A DNA stretch of 64,000 nucleotides. Origin: Streptomyces sp. BV286 (GTDB lineage: Bacteria > Actinomycetota > Actinomycetes > Streptomycetales > Streptomycetaceae). The DNA lies in the NCBI RefSeq assembly GCF_019090165.1, contig NZ_JAHRIB010000142.1, forward strand, positions 1 through 64,000, read 5' to 3'. The position numbers and the translations under genes were made by a program. Below, piece after piece: positions 25,202 to 36,036 of the stretch (position 1 is the first letter of the stretch; each line of letters opens with the position of its first letter). Below the pieces are notes generated by a model. It had not been told where the DNA came from and searched no databases. It saw only the letters and a list, made by a program, of their open reading frames with translations.

Positions 25202-25716
25202 CAGATCTCCTTGACGTACTCGAACGGCTCGCGGCAGGCGCGGCAGCGCCACAGCGCCTTGCACGCCGTGGCGGCGAAACGGGAGGTCTCCTCGGTGTCC
25301 GCCGAACCGCAGCGCGGACACGCGACCATGCGGCGGACGGGCGACAGCACGAGGGGCACAGGACCGGCGGCGCGCCCGGGTGCGGCGCCCGGCGGTGCGA
25401 TCCCGTGCTCGGTGAGTTTGCGACGGCCCTCCGCGGTGATCCAGTCGCTCGTCCACGGCGGGTCGAGGACCGTACGGATCTCGACGCGCGCGTACCCCGC
25501 GCCGCGCAGCCGTGCCGCCACGTCCGCGCGCATCTCGGCCATGGCGGGGCAGCCCGAGTAGGTCGGCGTGAGGCTCGCGACCACGGTCCCGTCGCCGGTC
25601 ACCTCGACCGCGCGCAGCACTCCGAGGTCGGCGAGGGTCAGCATCGGCAGCTCGGGGTCCGGCACCTGCTCGGCGATGTGCCGGGCATGCCGCAGGCCCG
25701 TCAGTACGGTCACCAT
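25201..25716 (-). CDS. paaD: PaaD (PaaJ), phenylacetyl-CoA epoxidase assembly protein
   Basis: 171 residues. The N-terminal MIP18/DUF59-like part has VPDPELPMLTLADLGVL and TPTYSGCPAM with its conserved Cys; the C terminus carries a zinc-ribbon-like CPRCGS...CRAC set. PaaD is required for maturation of the epoxidase, probably through Fe-S or iron delivery. It overlaps paaC by 7 bp at its start and paaE at its end. Confidence 0.92.
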   Translation of the reverse strand: MVTVLTGLRHARHIAEQVPDPELPMLTLADLGVLRAVEVTGDGTVVASLTPTYSGCPAMAEMRADVAARLRGAGYARVEIRTVLDPPWTSDWITAEGRRKLTEHGIAPPGAAPGRAAGPVPLVLSPVRRMVACPRCGSADTEETSRFAATACKALWRCRACREPFEYVKEI

Positions 25717-26537
25717 GTCGCCCCCGGGTGTGCGCGGGCCACGCTCTGCAACTCGGCCAGCAGCGGCGCGAGATGCTCGGTGTGCTCTCCGCTCCGCCCG
25801 GTGCCGGGCAGCGGCCGGTACACGGGCATGGGGAGCCCGGCGGCCTCGGTGACCTGCCGCAGGACGGCGACGACCTCGTCCCGTACGTCGTACGCCGTGA
25901 ACAACTCGCCGAAGTACGGGGCGACCTGCTCCATCGCCCTGCGCGTGCGGCGGTGCGACTCCTCGGTGCCGTCGCCCAGGCGCACGACCCACTCGGCCGC
26001 GTACTGCCGGTGGTACGTCAGCTCCTTGACGCCCTTCGCCGCCACGGCCGCGAGGACGGGGTCGGGATGCGACGACAACTTCTCGAAGTGTGCGAGCCGC
26101 CAGCTGGACAGCACCAGCAGTCGCACGATCGAGAACGCGAAGTCCCCGCACGGAAGTTCCGCCAGGCGTACGTTCCCGAAGTCCTCGGCGTCCCGGAAGT
26201 AGGCGTACGCGTCCTCGCCGCGCCCGGTGCCGTCGGCCTGGCCCGCGCGCGCGTACAGCAGGCGGGCCTGGCCGAGGAGGTCGAGGCCGATGTTGGCGAG
26301 CGCGACCTCCTCCTCCAGCTCGGGGGCGCGGGTGGTCCACTCGGCCAGCCGCTGGGCACTCACCAGGGCGTCGTCGGCGAGGGCCACGCAGTCCGCGGCC
26401 AGCAGGCCGGCATCGATGCCCGCGGGCACGGTGGTGTCCACCCCGTGGAGCGGGTCCTCGAAGCCGGTGCCGTACGCCCAGCGGGTGTCGTCCTCGTGCC
26501 CCTCGGCGAGGGACAGGTAGACATGGTCGTCGCTCAT
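25710..26537 (-). CDS. paaC: PaaC, phenylacetyl-CoA epoxidase structural subunit
   Basis: 275 residues, all helical, starting MSDDHVYLSLAEG. It shows the family motif ALANIGLDLLGQARLLY and LTYHRQYAAEWVVRLGDGT. PaaC is the ferritin-like partner of PaaA that lacks a working diiron site and stabilises the complex. It starts 10 bp after paaB. Confidence 0.92.
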   Translation of the reverse strand: MSDDHVYLSLAEGHEDDTRWAYGTGFEDPLHGVDTTVPAGIDAGLLAADCVALADDALVSAQRLAEWTTRAPELEEEVALANIGLDLLGQARLLYARAGQADGTGRGEDAYAYFRDAEDFGNVRLAELPCGDFAFSIVRLLVLSSWRLAHFEKLSSHPDPVLAAVAAKGVKELTYHRQYAAEWVVRLGDGTEESHRRTRRAMEQVAPYFGELFTAYDVRDEVVAVLRQVTEAAGLPMPVYRPLPGTGRSGEHTEHLAPLLAELQSVARAHPGATW

Positions 26538-26547
26538 GCCCTGCTCC

Positions 26548-26892
26548 TCAGATGTGCGGGACGTCGTCGGGGATGTCGTAGAAGGTCGGATGGCGGTAGA
26601 CCTTGTCGGCGCTCGGCGCGAAGAACGGGTCCTTCTCGTCACGGGTGGATGCGGCGATGTGTTCCGAGCGCACCACCCAGATCGAGACGCCCTCGTTGCG
26701 ACGGGTGTAGAGGTCGCGTGCGTGGGTGAGGGCCATCGTGTCGTCCGCGGCGTGCAGCGAGCCCACATGGACGTGGTTCAGTCCGCGCTTGCCGCGCACG
26801 AAGACCTCGTAGAGCGGCCAGTCGCCCTTCGTGGTGGGCTGGGCCGGGTCCGCAGGGGTGGCCGGGCCGGCGCCCGGGGCGGAGTCGCTCAT
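26548..26892 (-). CDS. paaB: PaaB, phenylacetyl-CoA epoxidase small subunit
   Basis: 114 residues. After a Pro/Ala-rich stretch of about 22 residues comes the family core WPLYEVFVRGKRGLNHVHVG, then LHAADDTMALTHARDLYTRR and a C-terminal PTFYDIPDDVPHI. PaaB bridges PaaAC heterodimers. Its ATG overlaps the paaA stop (ATGA). Confidence 0.94.
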   Translation of the reverse strand: MSDSAPGAGPATPADPAQPTTKGDWPLYEVFVRGKRGLNHVHVGSLHAADDTMALTHARDLYTRRNEGVSIWVVRSEHIAASTRDEKDPFFAPSADKVYRHPTFYDIPDDVPHI

Positions 26893-27875
26893 GCCACAGC
26901 TCCTTCGTGTCCGTGCGCGCGCCGCGCCTGCTTGGCCGCGTGGGCCGTGGCCGCCTCCCGTACCCAGGCGCCCTCCTCGTGGGCGGACCTGCGACGCTCC
27001 ATCCGCTCGGTGTTGCACGGTCCGTCGCCGCCGATGACCCGCTTGAGCTCGGCCCAGTCGGGGGTGCCGAAGTCGTGGCGTCCGCGCTCCTCGTTCCAGC
27101 GGAGCTCCGGGTCCGGGAGCGTCACGCCGAGCTTCTCGGCCTGCGGGACCGTCATGTCGACGAACCTCTGACGCAGCTCGTCGTTGCTGTGCCGCTTGAT
27201 CTTCCAGGCCATCGAGGCCGCCGAGTTGGGCGAGTCGCCGTCGGGCGGGCCGAACATCATGAGCGAGGGCCACCACCAGCGGTCCACCGACTCCTGGACC
27301 ATGGTCCGCTGCGCCTCGGTGCCGCGCATCATGGTCAGCAGCAGCTCGTAGCCCTGCCGCTGGTGGAACGACTCCTCCTTGCAGATGCGCACCATCGCGC
27401 GCGCGTAGGGGCCGTACGAACTCCTGCACAGCGGAACCTGGTTGCAGATCGCCGCGCCGTCCACGAACCAGCCGATCACGCCGACGTCGGCGAACGTCGG
27501 CGTCGGGTAGTTGAAGATCGACGAGTACTTCTGGCGGCCCTGGATCAGCCGCTCGGTCAGGTCCGCGCGGTCGGCGCCCAGCGTCTCGGCGGCCGAGTAC
27601 AGGTACAGCCCGTGCCCGGCTTCGTCCTGGACCTTCGCGAACAGGATGGCCTTGCGGCGCAGTGACGGGGCCCGAGTGATCCACTCACCCTCGGGCTGCA
27701 TGCCGATGATCTCCGAGTGCGCATGCTGCGCGATCTGCCGGACGAGCGTCCTGCGATAGCCGTCGGGCATCCAGTCGCGGGGCTCGATCCGCTGGTCCCG
27801 CGCGATCGTCGCGTCGAAGTGCTCCTGCAACAACTGCTCCGGGAGGGGCGACTCGGCGGAGTGTGTCGTGGTCAT
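26889..27875 (-). CDS. paaA: PaaA, phenylacetyl-CoA epoxidase catalytic subunit
   Basis: 328 residues from the ATG at 27875. It is the diiron subunit of the ring-1,2-epoxidase acting on phenylacetyl-CoA. Helices with the iron-ligand pattern include AKVQDEAGHGLYLYSAAE (ExxH) and ICKEESFHQRQGYELL (ExxxH). First gene of paaABCDE, all on the minus strand with 1-10 bp spacing or overlaps. The other genes of the pathway (paaK, paaG, paaZ) are not nearby. A TetR-type operator precedes it. Confidence 0.95.
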   Translation of the reverse strand: MTTTHSAESPLPEQLLQEHFDATIARDQRIEPRDWMPDGYRRTLVRQIAQHAHSEIIGMQPEGEWITRAPSLRRKAILFAKVQDEAGHGLYLYSAAETLGADRADLTERLIQGRQKYSSIFNYPTPTFADVGVIGWFVDGAAICNQVPLCRSSYGPYARAMVRICKEESFHQRQGYELLLTMMRGTEAQRTMVQESVDRWWWPSLMMFGPPDGDSPNSAASMAWKIKRHSNDELRQRFVDMTVPQAEKLGVTLPDPELRWNEERGRHDFGTPDWAELKRVIGGDGPCNTERMERRRSAHEEGAWVREAATAHAAKQARRAHGHEGAVA

Positions 27876-27890
27876 CGATACCAGCTTCCC

Positions 27891-27910
27891 TACCGACCAT
27901 TCGTTCGGTA
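27891..27910. promoter_or_regulatory. TetR/PaaR-type operator of the paa operon
   Basis: TACCGA and TCGGTA are perfect inverted half-sites separated by 8 bp, ending 16 bp upstream of the paaA ATG. The form resembles operators of TetR-family PaaR regulators, which release DNA on binding phenylacetyl-CoA. No paaR gene is in the neighbourhood. Confidence 0.6.
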
Positions 27911-28007
27911 CCAGTGTGACGCCTTTCCGGCAGCCGGGCAAGACCCCACGGGGGATCGAACAGGGCACATCAGGCCCGACGGCGCCGGTGGCGCCGGTGG
28001 CGCCGGC

Positions 28008-29006
28008 TCAGTGCCCATGACTGTCGGAGCCGCTGCCGGAGCCGCTGCCGACGTCCTCGCCACGCCGGCCACCGCCGTCGGCCGCGTCACCGGCGTGGAC
28101 GGTGAACGCGGCGGTGCGCACCACCCCCTTGTGCTTGAAATCGAGGAAGAGGCGGTAGGCGCCGGCGCTGGGCGCGGTCGCGGTGAACGAGACGCCCGGG
28201 CCCGGCTCGGTCCTGCCGTCGCCCGGTTCCCCGTTGGGGTGGACATGGAGGTAGGCGAGATCTCCGGAGCGCAGGGCGACGAGGTGGCCGTAGGCGCCGA
28301 GGTAGGGCTGCAGGTCGGTGACGGGCTTGCCACCGCGCGACACCTCGAGCTCCAGTTCGCCGGCCTCACCCGGACGCAGTCCGCCCGTCAGCTCGACCTC
28401 GTACCCGCCGGTCTCGGCCGTGGCACTCGGCGCGGGCAGGCTCTTCGGTTCGTACGGGCCCGAGGCCGCGAGGTCGGCGCCGAGGGTGAGGTTCTCGGCG
28501 CCCTTCTTCGCCGGGGTGAAGTCGGCGAAGACCCGGTAGCCGCCCGCCCGGGGCAGCTCGACGGGGATGCTCCAGGTGCCGTCGGCCGCGCGGGCGGGGT
28601 GAAGGTGGCGGTAGGTGACCAGGTCACGGGAGGCCACGATGAGGTGGAGTTCCTTCTCGTGTTCGCGCCGGTACGAGGTGACCGCGCGGCCGGTCCCGTC
28701 CCGGACGGTGAAACGCAGGTCGGCGGGCCGGCCGGCCTCGACGCGCGGAGTCTTCAGGTCGAGCGTGTAGCCGCCCTCCGAGATCTGCAGTCCGCCGGCC
28801 GGGGCCTGCGGCCCCTCCCCCGCAGGCTCGTGCTCCTCGTGGTCCCCATCCCCCTCCGGAGCGGGTGGGGCCTCGGCATGGGTGTCGTGACCGGCGGGCT
28901 TCGCCTCCGTGACGACGGGATCGATGCCCCGGCCCACTCCGTAGGCAGTGCCGAAGGTCGCGGCGAGTGCGGCGGCGAACGCGGTGATCTTGACTCCGGT
29001 CTGCAT
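28008..29006 (-). CDS. Exported His-rich protein with duplicated domain, copper-linked
   Basis: 332 residues from the ATG at 29006, chosen because CAGGAG lies six bases upstream. The first ~35 residues are a signal or anchor, then a His/Glu-rich stretch (HDTHAEAPP, GDHEEHEP). Two similar beta domains follow, with HLIVASRDLVTYRHLHP and HLVALRSGDLAYLHVHP in matching positions, and the protein ends SGSDSHGH. The matched His clusters suggest metal binding. It is divergent from copA across CsoR-type boxes, so a role in copper binding outside the membrane is inferred. Confidence 0.7.
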   Translation of the reverse strand: MQTGVKITAFAAALAATFGTAYGVGRGIDPVVTEAKPAGHDTHAEAPPAPEGDGDHEEHEPAGEGPQAPAGGLQISEGGYTLDLKTPRVEAGRPADLRFTVRDGTGRAVTSYRREHEKELHLIVASRDLVTYRHLHPARAADGTWSIPVELPRAGGYRVFADFTPAKKGAENLTLGADLAASGPYEPKSLPAPSATAETGGYEVELTGGLRPGEAGELELEVSRGGKPVTDLQPYLGAYGHLVALRSGDLAYLHVHPNGEPGDGRTEPGPGVSFTATAPSAGAYRLFLDFKHKGVVRTAAFTVHAGDAADGGGRRGEDVGSGSGSGSDSHGH

Positions 29007-29066
29007 GGTCATCTCCTGGGGACAGGGAGCCCGCGTTATGGCGCGGGCCCCTCCATGCACTTCAAG

Positions 29067-29083
29067 ATACCCCTAGGGGGTAT
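29067..29083. promoter_or_regulatory. CsoR-type box 1, near-perfect palindrome
   Basis: ATACCCCTAGGGGGTAT is a 17-bp copper-repressor site of the kind recognised by Streptomyces CsoR. It lies 61 bp upstream of the His-rich protein's start and should repress it without copper. Confidence 0.8.
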
Positions 29084-29114
29084 CAAGTCAAGGCTCTGAC
29101 GCGACTTGCGTCGG

Positions 29115-29131
29115 ATACCCTCCAGGGGTAT
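29115..29131. promoter_or_regulatory. CsoR-type box 2
   Basis: ATACCCTCCAGGGGTAT, the same form as box 1 with a changed centre, 48 bp away centre to centre. It sits between the two divergent promoters. Confidence 0.75.
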
Positions 29132-29148
29132 ACAGGTCGAGAGCGACG

Positions 29149-29165
29149 ATACCCCCGCCCCGTAT
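29149..29165. promoter_or_regulatory. CsoR-like box 3, weak
   Basis: ATACCCCCGCCCCGTAT keeps the ATAC and GTAT ends and the C-rich left arm, but the right arm is CCCGTAT rather than GGGGTAT. It lies on the copA side. It may be a decayed or weak site. Confidence 0.4.
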
Positions 29166-29260
29166 ATGGTCCCCACCGTACAGGCGGGGCCCGGGCTCGT
29201 ACCCCTGAGTGATCCAGGCTTCGGGGCCCGGCCCTCCACCTCCCGCCACGAGGAGCAGCC

Positions 29261-31516
<2,256 letters not shown>

Positions 31517-31560
31517 CTCCCCCGGCGCTCACCGTGCCGCCCCGGCGCCGCTCACCCGCC

Positions 31561-31576
31561 GCCGCGGGCCCGCGGC
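31561..31576. terminator. Possible hairpin between copA and the XdhC-type gene
   Basis: GCCGCGGGCCCGCGGC is a perfect 16-bp palindrome in the 221-bp gap between two convergent genes. It has no loop of its own and no T-tract, so termination is only a guess. Confidence 0.3.
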
Positions 31577-31737
31577 ACCGGGACGACGCGTCCGGCGGCC
31601 ATTCCGGCACACCCCGGGAGCGGTCGGGACGGGCGGGGCGGACAAGGGCTCGCTGCGGCCTTCGTACGCCTCCCGGCGGCCCGTGTCATCGGACCACCTC
31701 TCCACTTCCGCACCTGCACCCTCGCCCTCCCGGCCCT

Positions 31738-32922
31738 TCAGGCGGCCTGCGCCGCCCGCGCCGGCGCGTCCCGCTGTCCCGTGTCGCGGTGGATCGGCAT
31801 TCCCGAGTCCGTGAGCGGGACGCCCGTTCCACCGCGTCGCGCCGCGACGATCTCCGCCGCGATGGACAGGGCGGTCTCCTCGGGCGTACGGGCGCCGAGG
31901 TCGAGGCCGATCGGCGACCTGAGCCGGGCCAACTCGTCGTCACCGAGTCCGACTTCACGCAGGCGTCGGTCCCGGTCCTCGTGGGTGCGGCGCGACCCCA
32001 TCGCCCCGACGAACGCGACCGGCATCCGCAGGGCCTCCTTCAGCAGGGGCACGTCGAACCTGGCGTCGTGGGTGAGGACGCACAGGACCGTGCGTGCGTC
32101 GGTCGCGGTGTGCCGCAGGTAGCGGTGCGGCCAGTCGACGACGAGGTCGTCGGCCTCGGGGAAGCGGGCCCGGGTGGCGAAGACGGGCCGGGCGTCGCAC
32201 ACCGTCACGTGGTAGCCGAGGAACTTGCCGGCCCGCACGAGCGCCGCGGCGAAGTCGATCGCGCCGAACACGATCATGCGGGGCGGCGGCACGCTCGACT
32301 CGACGAGCAGGGTCAGGCCGCCGGGGCAGCGGGACCCGTCCTCCGCGAGGTCGAGGGTGCCGGTGCGTCCGGCATCCAGCATCGCCCGTGCCTCGGCCGC
32401 CGCCGTCCGGTCCAGCGCTGTCCGGTCCAGCTCCGTCCGGTCCGGCCCCGGGCCGCTGCCGTACGACCCCTCGTACGAGCCGTCGGCGTGCACCAGCAGG
32501 GCCTTGCCCAGGAGTTCGGCCGGGCCCCGGACGACCCGGGCGAGGGCCGTCGGTTCGTTCCTGACGGCGGCCGACAGCGCCGACCGGATCACTCTGCGGG
32601 CGGGCGCCCGCGCGTCCACCGGCGTGACGAGGATGTCGATGACCCCGCCGCAGGTCAGACCCACCGCGAAGGCGTCCTCGTCGCTGTACCCGAACCGTTC
32701 GCGGACGGTCTCGCCGTCCTGGAGCGCCTGGACGCACAGGTCGTACACCGACGCTTCCACGCAGCCGCCGGAGACCGAGCCGATGACCGTGCCCGCACTG
32801 TCGACGGCGAGGGCGGCGCCGGGGCCGCGCGGCGCGCTGCCGTCGACGGCCACCACGGTGGCGACGGCGAAGTCCCGGCCCTCCTCGGCCCAGCGGCTCA
32901 GCTCGCCCGCGATGTCAAGCAT
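31738..32922 (-). CDS. XdhC/CoxI-family molybdenum-cofactor insertion protein
   Basis: 394 residues from the ATG at 32922, overlapping the molybdopterin subunit gene by 8 bp. The N-terminal XdhC domain has VDGSAPRGPGAALAV and SVSGGCVEASVYD with its conserved Cys, and CGGVIDILV. The C-terminal Rossmann part has VFGAIDFAAALVRAG and the family ending VAFVGAMGSRRTHEDR. XdhC proteins bind and sulfurate the Mo cofactor and hand it to their partner enzyme, here presumably the product of the preceding three genes. Confidence 0.9.
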   Translation of the reverse strand: MLDIAGELSRWAEEGRDFAVATVVAVDGSAPRGPGAALAVDSAGTVIGSVSGGCVEASVYDLCVQALQDGETVRERFGYSDEDAFAVGLTCGGVIDILVTPVDARAPARRVIRSALSAAVRNEPTALARVVRGPAELLGKALLVHADGSYEGSYGSGPGPDRTELDRTALDRTAAAEARAMLDAGRTGTLDLAEDGSRCPGGLTLLVESSVPPPRMIVFGAIDFAAALVRAGKFLGYHVTVCDARPVFATRARFPEADDLVVDWPHRYLRHTATDARTVLCVLTHDARFDVPLLKEALRMPVAFVGAMGSRRTHEDRDRRLREVGLGDDELARLRSPIGLDLGARTPEETALSIAAEIVAARRGGTGVPLTDSGMPIHRDTGQRDAPARAAQAA

Positions 32923-35047
32923 GCGGGCCCGCCCCCAGGACGCGGTCGGGACGGATGGGCAGGCTGCGGTGGCGTACACCGGTCGCGTGCCAGACGGCGT
33001 TGGCGATCGCCGCGGCGGCCCCCACGATGCCGATCTCCCCGATGCCCTTGAACCCGACCGGGTCGTCCGGGTCCGGGTCGTCCACCCAGTCCGCCTCGAC
33101 GAGCGGGACGTCGGCGTGCGTGGCGACGTGATAGCCCGCCAGGTCGGCGCCGTAGTGGGTGCCCGTGGCCCGGTCCCGCACCGCCTCCTCGTGCAGGGCC
33201 ATGGAGATGCCCCAGATCATCCCGCCGGTCAACTGGCCGCGGGCCGTGAGCGGGTTGACGATCCGGCCGGCGGCGAAGATGCCGAGCATGCGCCGTACCC
33301 GCACCTCGCCGGTGGCCACGTCCACGGCGACCTCGGCGAACTGCGCCCCGAAGGAGTGCCGCTCCTTCTGCGCGAGGGCTCCGACGGCCTCGGTGGTGTC
33401 CGACCGCACCGTGATGCCCTCGGGCGGAATGCCGTCGCTCAGGACGAGCCGCTCCCGCAGCTCCTCGGCCGCGGCCGTGACCGCCCAGGCCCACGAGCGG
33501 GTGCCCATGGAGCCGCCGGCGATCATCGCCGGGCCGAAGTCGCTGTCGCCGATCCGCACGCGCACCCGGTCGGTCGGCACCTGGAGGGAGTCGGCGGCGA
33601 CCAGGGTGAGCGCCGTCCGCGCACCGGTTCCGATGTCCGCGGCGTTGATCCGTACGGTGAAGGTGCCGTCGGCCTCCGCGGTCGCGGCGGCCGTGGAGGG
33701 GGCGGCTCCCGCGAAGAAGGATGCCGCCGCCGTCCCGGTGCCGAGCAGCCAGCGCCCGTCCCGGCGCAGCCCGGGCCGCGGGTCGCGGTCCGCCCAGCCG
33801 AACCTGCGGGCGCCCTCCCGGAAGCAGGCGGGCAGGTTGCGGGTGCTGAACGGCAGGCCGGACACCGGGCCCCGCTCCGGTTCGTTGCGGACGCGCAGCT
33901 CGATCGGGTCGATGCCGCACTTCTCGGCGAGCTCGTCGAGCGCCGACTCCAGCGCGAACGACCCGGGTGCCTCTCCGGGAGCCCGCATCCACGTCGGGGT
34001 GGGCACGTCGAGCCGTACGACCCGGTTGGCGGTGCGGTGGGCGGGGGCGTCGTACATCACCCGTGCCACACCGGCGCTCGACTCGACGAACTCGTGCACG
34101 GTCGAGGTGAGGCTCAGGGAGCTGTGCTCCAGCGCGCGCAGCCGTCCCCCGGCGTCGGCACCGAGCCTGATCCGCTGGGTCGTGGGGCTCCGGTAGCCGG
34201 CGATCGAGAACATCTGACGGCGTGTCATGACGACCCGGACGGGGCGCGACAGGACGGTCGCCGCCATCACGGCGGACACCTGGTGGGCGCGGACGCCCTT
34301 GCTGCCGAAGCCGCCGCCGACGTGTTCGGACCGCACCCGCACCGAGGCGGGGTCGAGGGAGAAGAGCTTCGCGAGCTCGTCCGCGACCCACATCGTGCCC
34401 TGGTTGGAGTCCACGACCTCGAGCCGGCCGCCGTCCCACAGGGCCGTCACCGCGTGGGGCTCCATCGCGTTGTGGTGCTCCTGCGGCGTGGTGTACTCGG
34501 CGTCCAGGACGACGGCGGACGCGGCGAGTTCGCCCTCCAGGTCCCCCTTCTCCGTCACCCCCGGTCCGCTCGGGCCGGTCACCGGCCGGGCGTCCGGGTC
34601 GTCGCCGGTGAAGTCGACGTCGTGCGGTTCCTCCTCGTAGCGCACCACCAGTGCCTCGGCGGCTTCCCTGGCCTGTTCGGAGGTCTCGGCCACGACCAGC
34701 GCCACCGGCCAGCCGGCGTGCGGCACTCGGTCGTTCTGGAAGACGGCGACGGTCGGGTCCGGCGGGACACCGAGCAGGCCGATGTAGTCGCTCGCGACCC
34801 GCGGGGCGTTCCCGTGGTGCAGGACGGTCAGGACGCCCGGCATGCCGAGGACCGGTGCGGTCTCCACCGCGAGGACGCGGCCCCTGGTGACCGTCGACAG
34901 CACCAGCCAGCCGTGGGCGAGTTCGGCGAAGGGGATCTCTCCCGCGTAGCGGGCGGCGCCGGTGACCTTGTCGCGGCCCTCGACCCGGGTGTGCGCGGTG
35001 CCGACGGCGTTCTTCGTGGCCGGGGTCCCGGTCGTGGTGGTGGTCAT
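32915..35047 (-). CDS. Molybdopterin-binding subunit, xanthine dehydrogenase / aldehyde oxidase family (PaoC-like)
   Basis: 710 residues from the ATG at 35047. Motifs: GRDKVTGAARYAGEI at the N terminus, QEHHNAMEPHAVTA, GGGFGSKGV, APGEAPGSFALESALDELA, GTGARTALTL, and the C-terminal GFKGIGEIGIVGAAAAIANA holding the catalytic Glu. This is the Mo-pterin catalytic subunit. Length and three-gene order match the PaoABC aldehyde oxidoreductases of enterobacteria rather than true xanthine dehydrogenase. It overlaps the FAD subunit gene by 4 bp. Substrate is probably aromatic aldehydes but is not shown. Confidence 0.9.
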   Translation of the reverse strand: MTTTTTGTPATKNAVGTAHTRVEGRDKVTGAARYAGEIPFAELAHGWLVLSTVTRGRVLAVETAPVLGMPGVLTVLHHGNAPRVASDYIGLLGVPPDPTVAVFQNDRVPHAGWPVALVVAETSEQAREAAEALVVRYEEEPHDVDFTGDDPDARPVTGPSGPGVTEKGDLEGELAASAVVLDAEYTTPQEHHNAMEPHAVTALWDGGRLEVVDSNQGTMWVADELAKLFSLDPASVRVRSEHVGGGFGSKGVRAHQVSAVMAATVLSRPVRVVMTRRQMFSIAGYRSPTTQRIRLGADAGGRLRALEHSSLSLTSTVHEFVESSAGVARVMYDAPAHRTANRVVRLDVPTPTWMRAPGEAPGSFALESALDELAEKCGIDPIELRVRNEPERGPVSGLPFSTRNLPACFREGARRFGWADRDPRPGLRRDGRWLLGTGTAAASFFAGAAPSTAAATAEADGTFTVRINAADIGTGARTALTLVAADSLQVPTDRVRVRIGDSDFGPAMIAGGSMGTRSWAWAVTAAAEELRERLVLSDGIPPEGITVRSDTTEAVGALAQKERHSFGAQFAEVAVDVATGEVRVRRMLGIFAAGRIVNPLTARGQLTGGMIWGISMALHEEAVRDRATGTHYGADLAGYHVATHADVPLVEADWVDDPDPDDPVGFKGIGEIGIVGAAAAIANAVWHATGVRHRSLPIRPDRVLGAGPHA

Positions 35048-36036
35048 CGGGCGGCCTCCTCGGCGAGTTCGCTCAGCACGGCGACGACGAGGTTGCGCAT
35101 CAGTGTCACCTTGTATCCGTTGTGCGGCAGCGGCCTGGCGGCCGCCAGTTCGGCGTCCGCGGCGGCGGCGAAGGCCTCGGCGTCGGCCGGCCCGCCGGTC
35201 AGGGCCCGTTCGGCCGTGCGGGCCCGCCACGGGCGGGACGCGACCGCTCCGAAGGCCAGGCGTACCTCCTGTACGGCGCCGTCCCGGACGTCGAGTGCGG
35301 CGGCGATCGAGCCGATCGCGAAGGCGTACGAGGCCCGCTCGCGCACCTTTCGGTAGCGGGAGCCGGCAGCCACCGGGGCGGGCGGCAGGGTGACGCCGGT
35401 GATCAGTGCTCCCGGCGGCAGGGCGGTCTCCAGGTGCGGGGTGTCACCCACCGGCAGGTAGAACTCGGAGAAGGGCAACCGGCCCGGCCCGTCCGCCGTT
35501 TCGTAGGAGACGACGGCGTCGAAGGCCGCCAGCGCCACCCCCAGGTCGGAGGGGTGGGTGGCCACACAGTGGTTGGAGGCGCCCAGGATCGCGTGGTTGT
35601 GGTGCTCGCCCTCCCTCGCGGGGCATCCGCTGCCGGGGACGCGCTTGTTGCACGGCTTGCTCACGTCGGTGAAGTAGCCGCAGCGGGTGCGCTGCAGGAG
35701 GTTGCCGCCGACGGTGGCCATGTTGCGCAGTTGCCCGGAGGCGCCGGCCAGCACCGCCTGGGTCAGGGCCGGGTAGCGTCGGCGCACGTCGGGGTGGGCC
35801 GCGAGGTCGCTGTTGGTGACGGTCGCTCCGATGCGCAGTCCGCCGTCCTCGGTCGACTCGATCCGGTCCAGCGGGAGTTCGCGTACGTCGACGAGCCGGC
35901 CGGGCCGCTCGACGCCGGTCTTCATCAGGTCGACGAGGTTGGTGCCGCCACCGAGGAACCGGGCGTCCAGGTCGGCGTCCAGCAGCGCGAGAGCGCCTGA
36001 GACGTCGACGGCGCGCTCGTATCCGAATTCCCTCAT
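35044..36036 (-). CDS. FAD-binding subunit with extra Cys cluster (PaoB-like)
   Basis: 330 residues. The FAD site is FLGGGTNLVDLMKTGV near residue 30, with AGASGQLRNMATVGGNLLQ near 110. It then has RCGYFTDVSKPCNKRVPGSG and further Cys (CPAREGEHHNHAILG, NHCVATHPSD), a four-Cys set that binds a 4Fe-4S cluster in PaoB-type subunits and is absent from ordinary xanthine dehydrogenase FAD subunits. It passes electrons from the 2Fe-2S subunit. It overlaps its neighbours by 4 bp on both sides. Confidence 0.9.
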   Translation of the reverse strand: MREFGYERAVDVSGALALLDADLDARFLGGGTNLVDLMKTGVERPGRLVDVRELPLDRIESTEDGGLRIGATVTNSDLAAHPDVRRRYPALTQAVLAGASGQLRNMATVGGNLLQRTRCGYFTDVSKPCNKRVPGSGCPAREGEHHNHAILGASNHCVATHPSDLGVALAAFDAVVSYETADGPGRLPFSEFYLPVGDTPHLETALPPGALITGVTLPPAPVAAGSRYRKVRERASYAFAIGSIAAALDVRDGAVQEVRLAFGAVASRPWRARTAERALTGGPADAEAFAAAADAELAAARPLPHNGYKVTLMRNLVVAVLSELAEEAAR

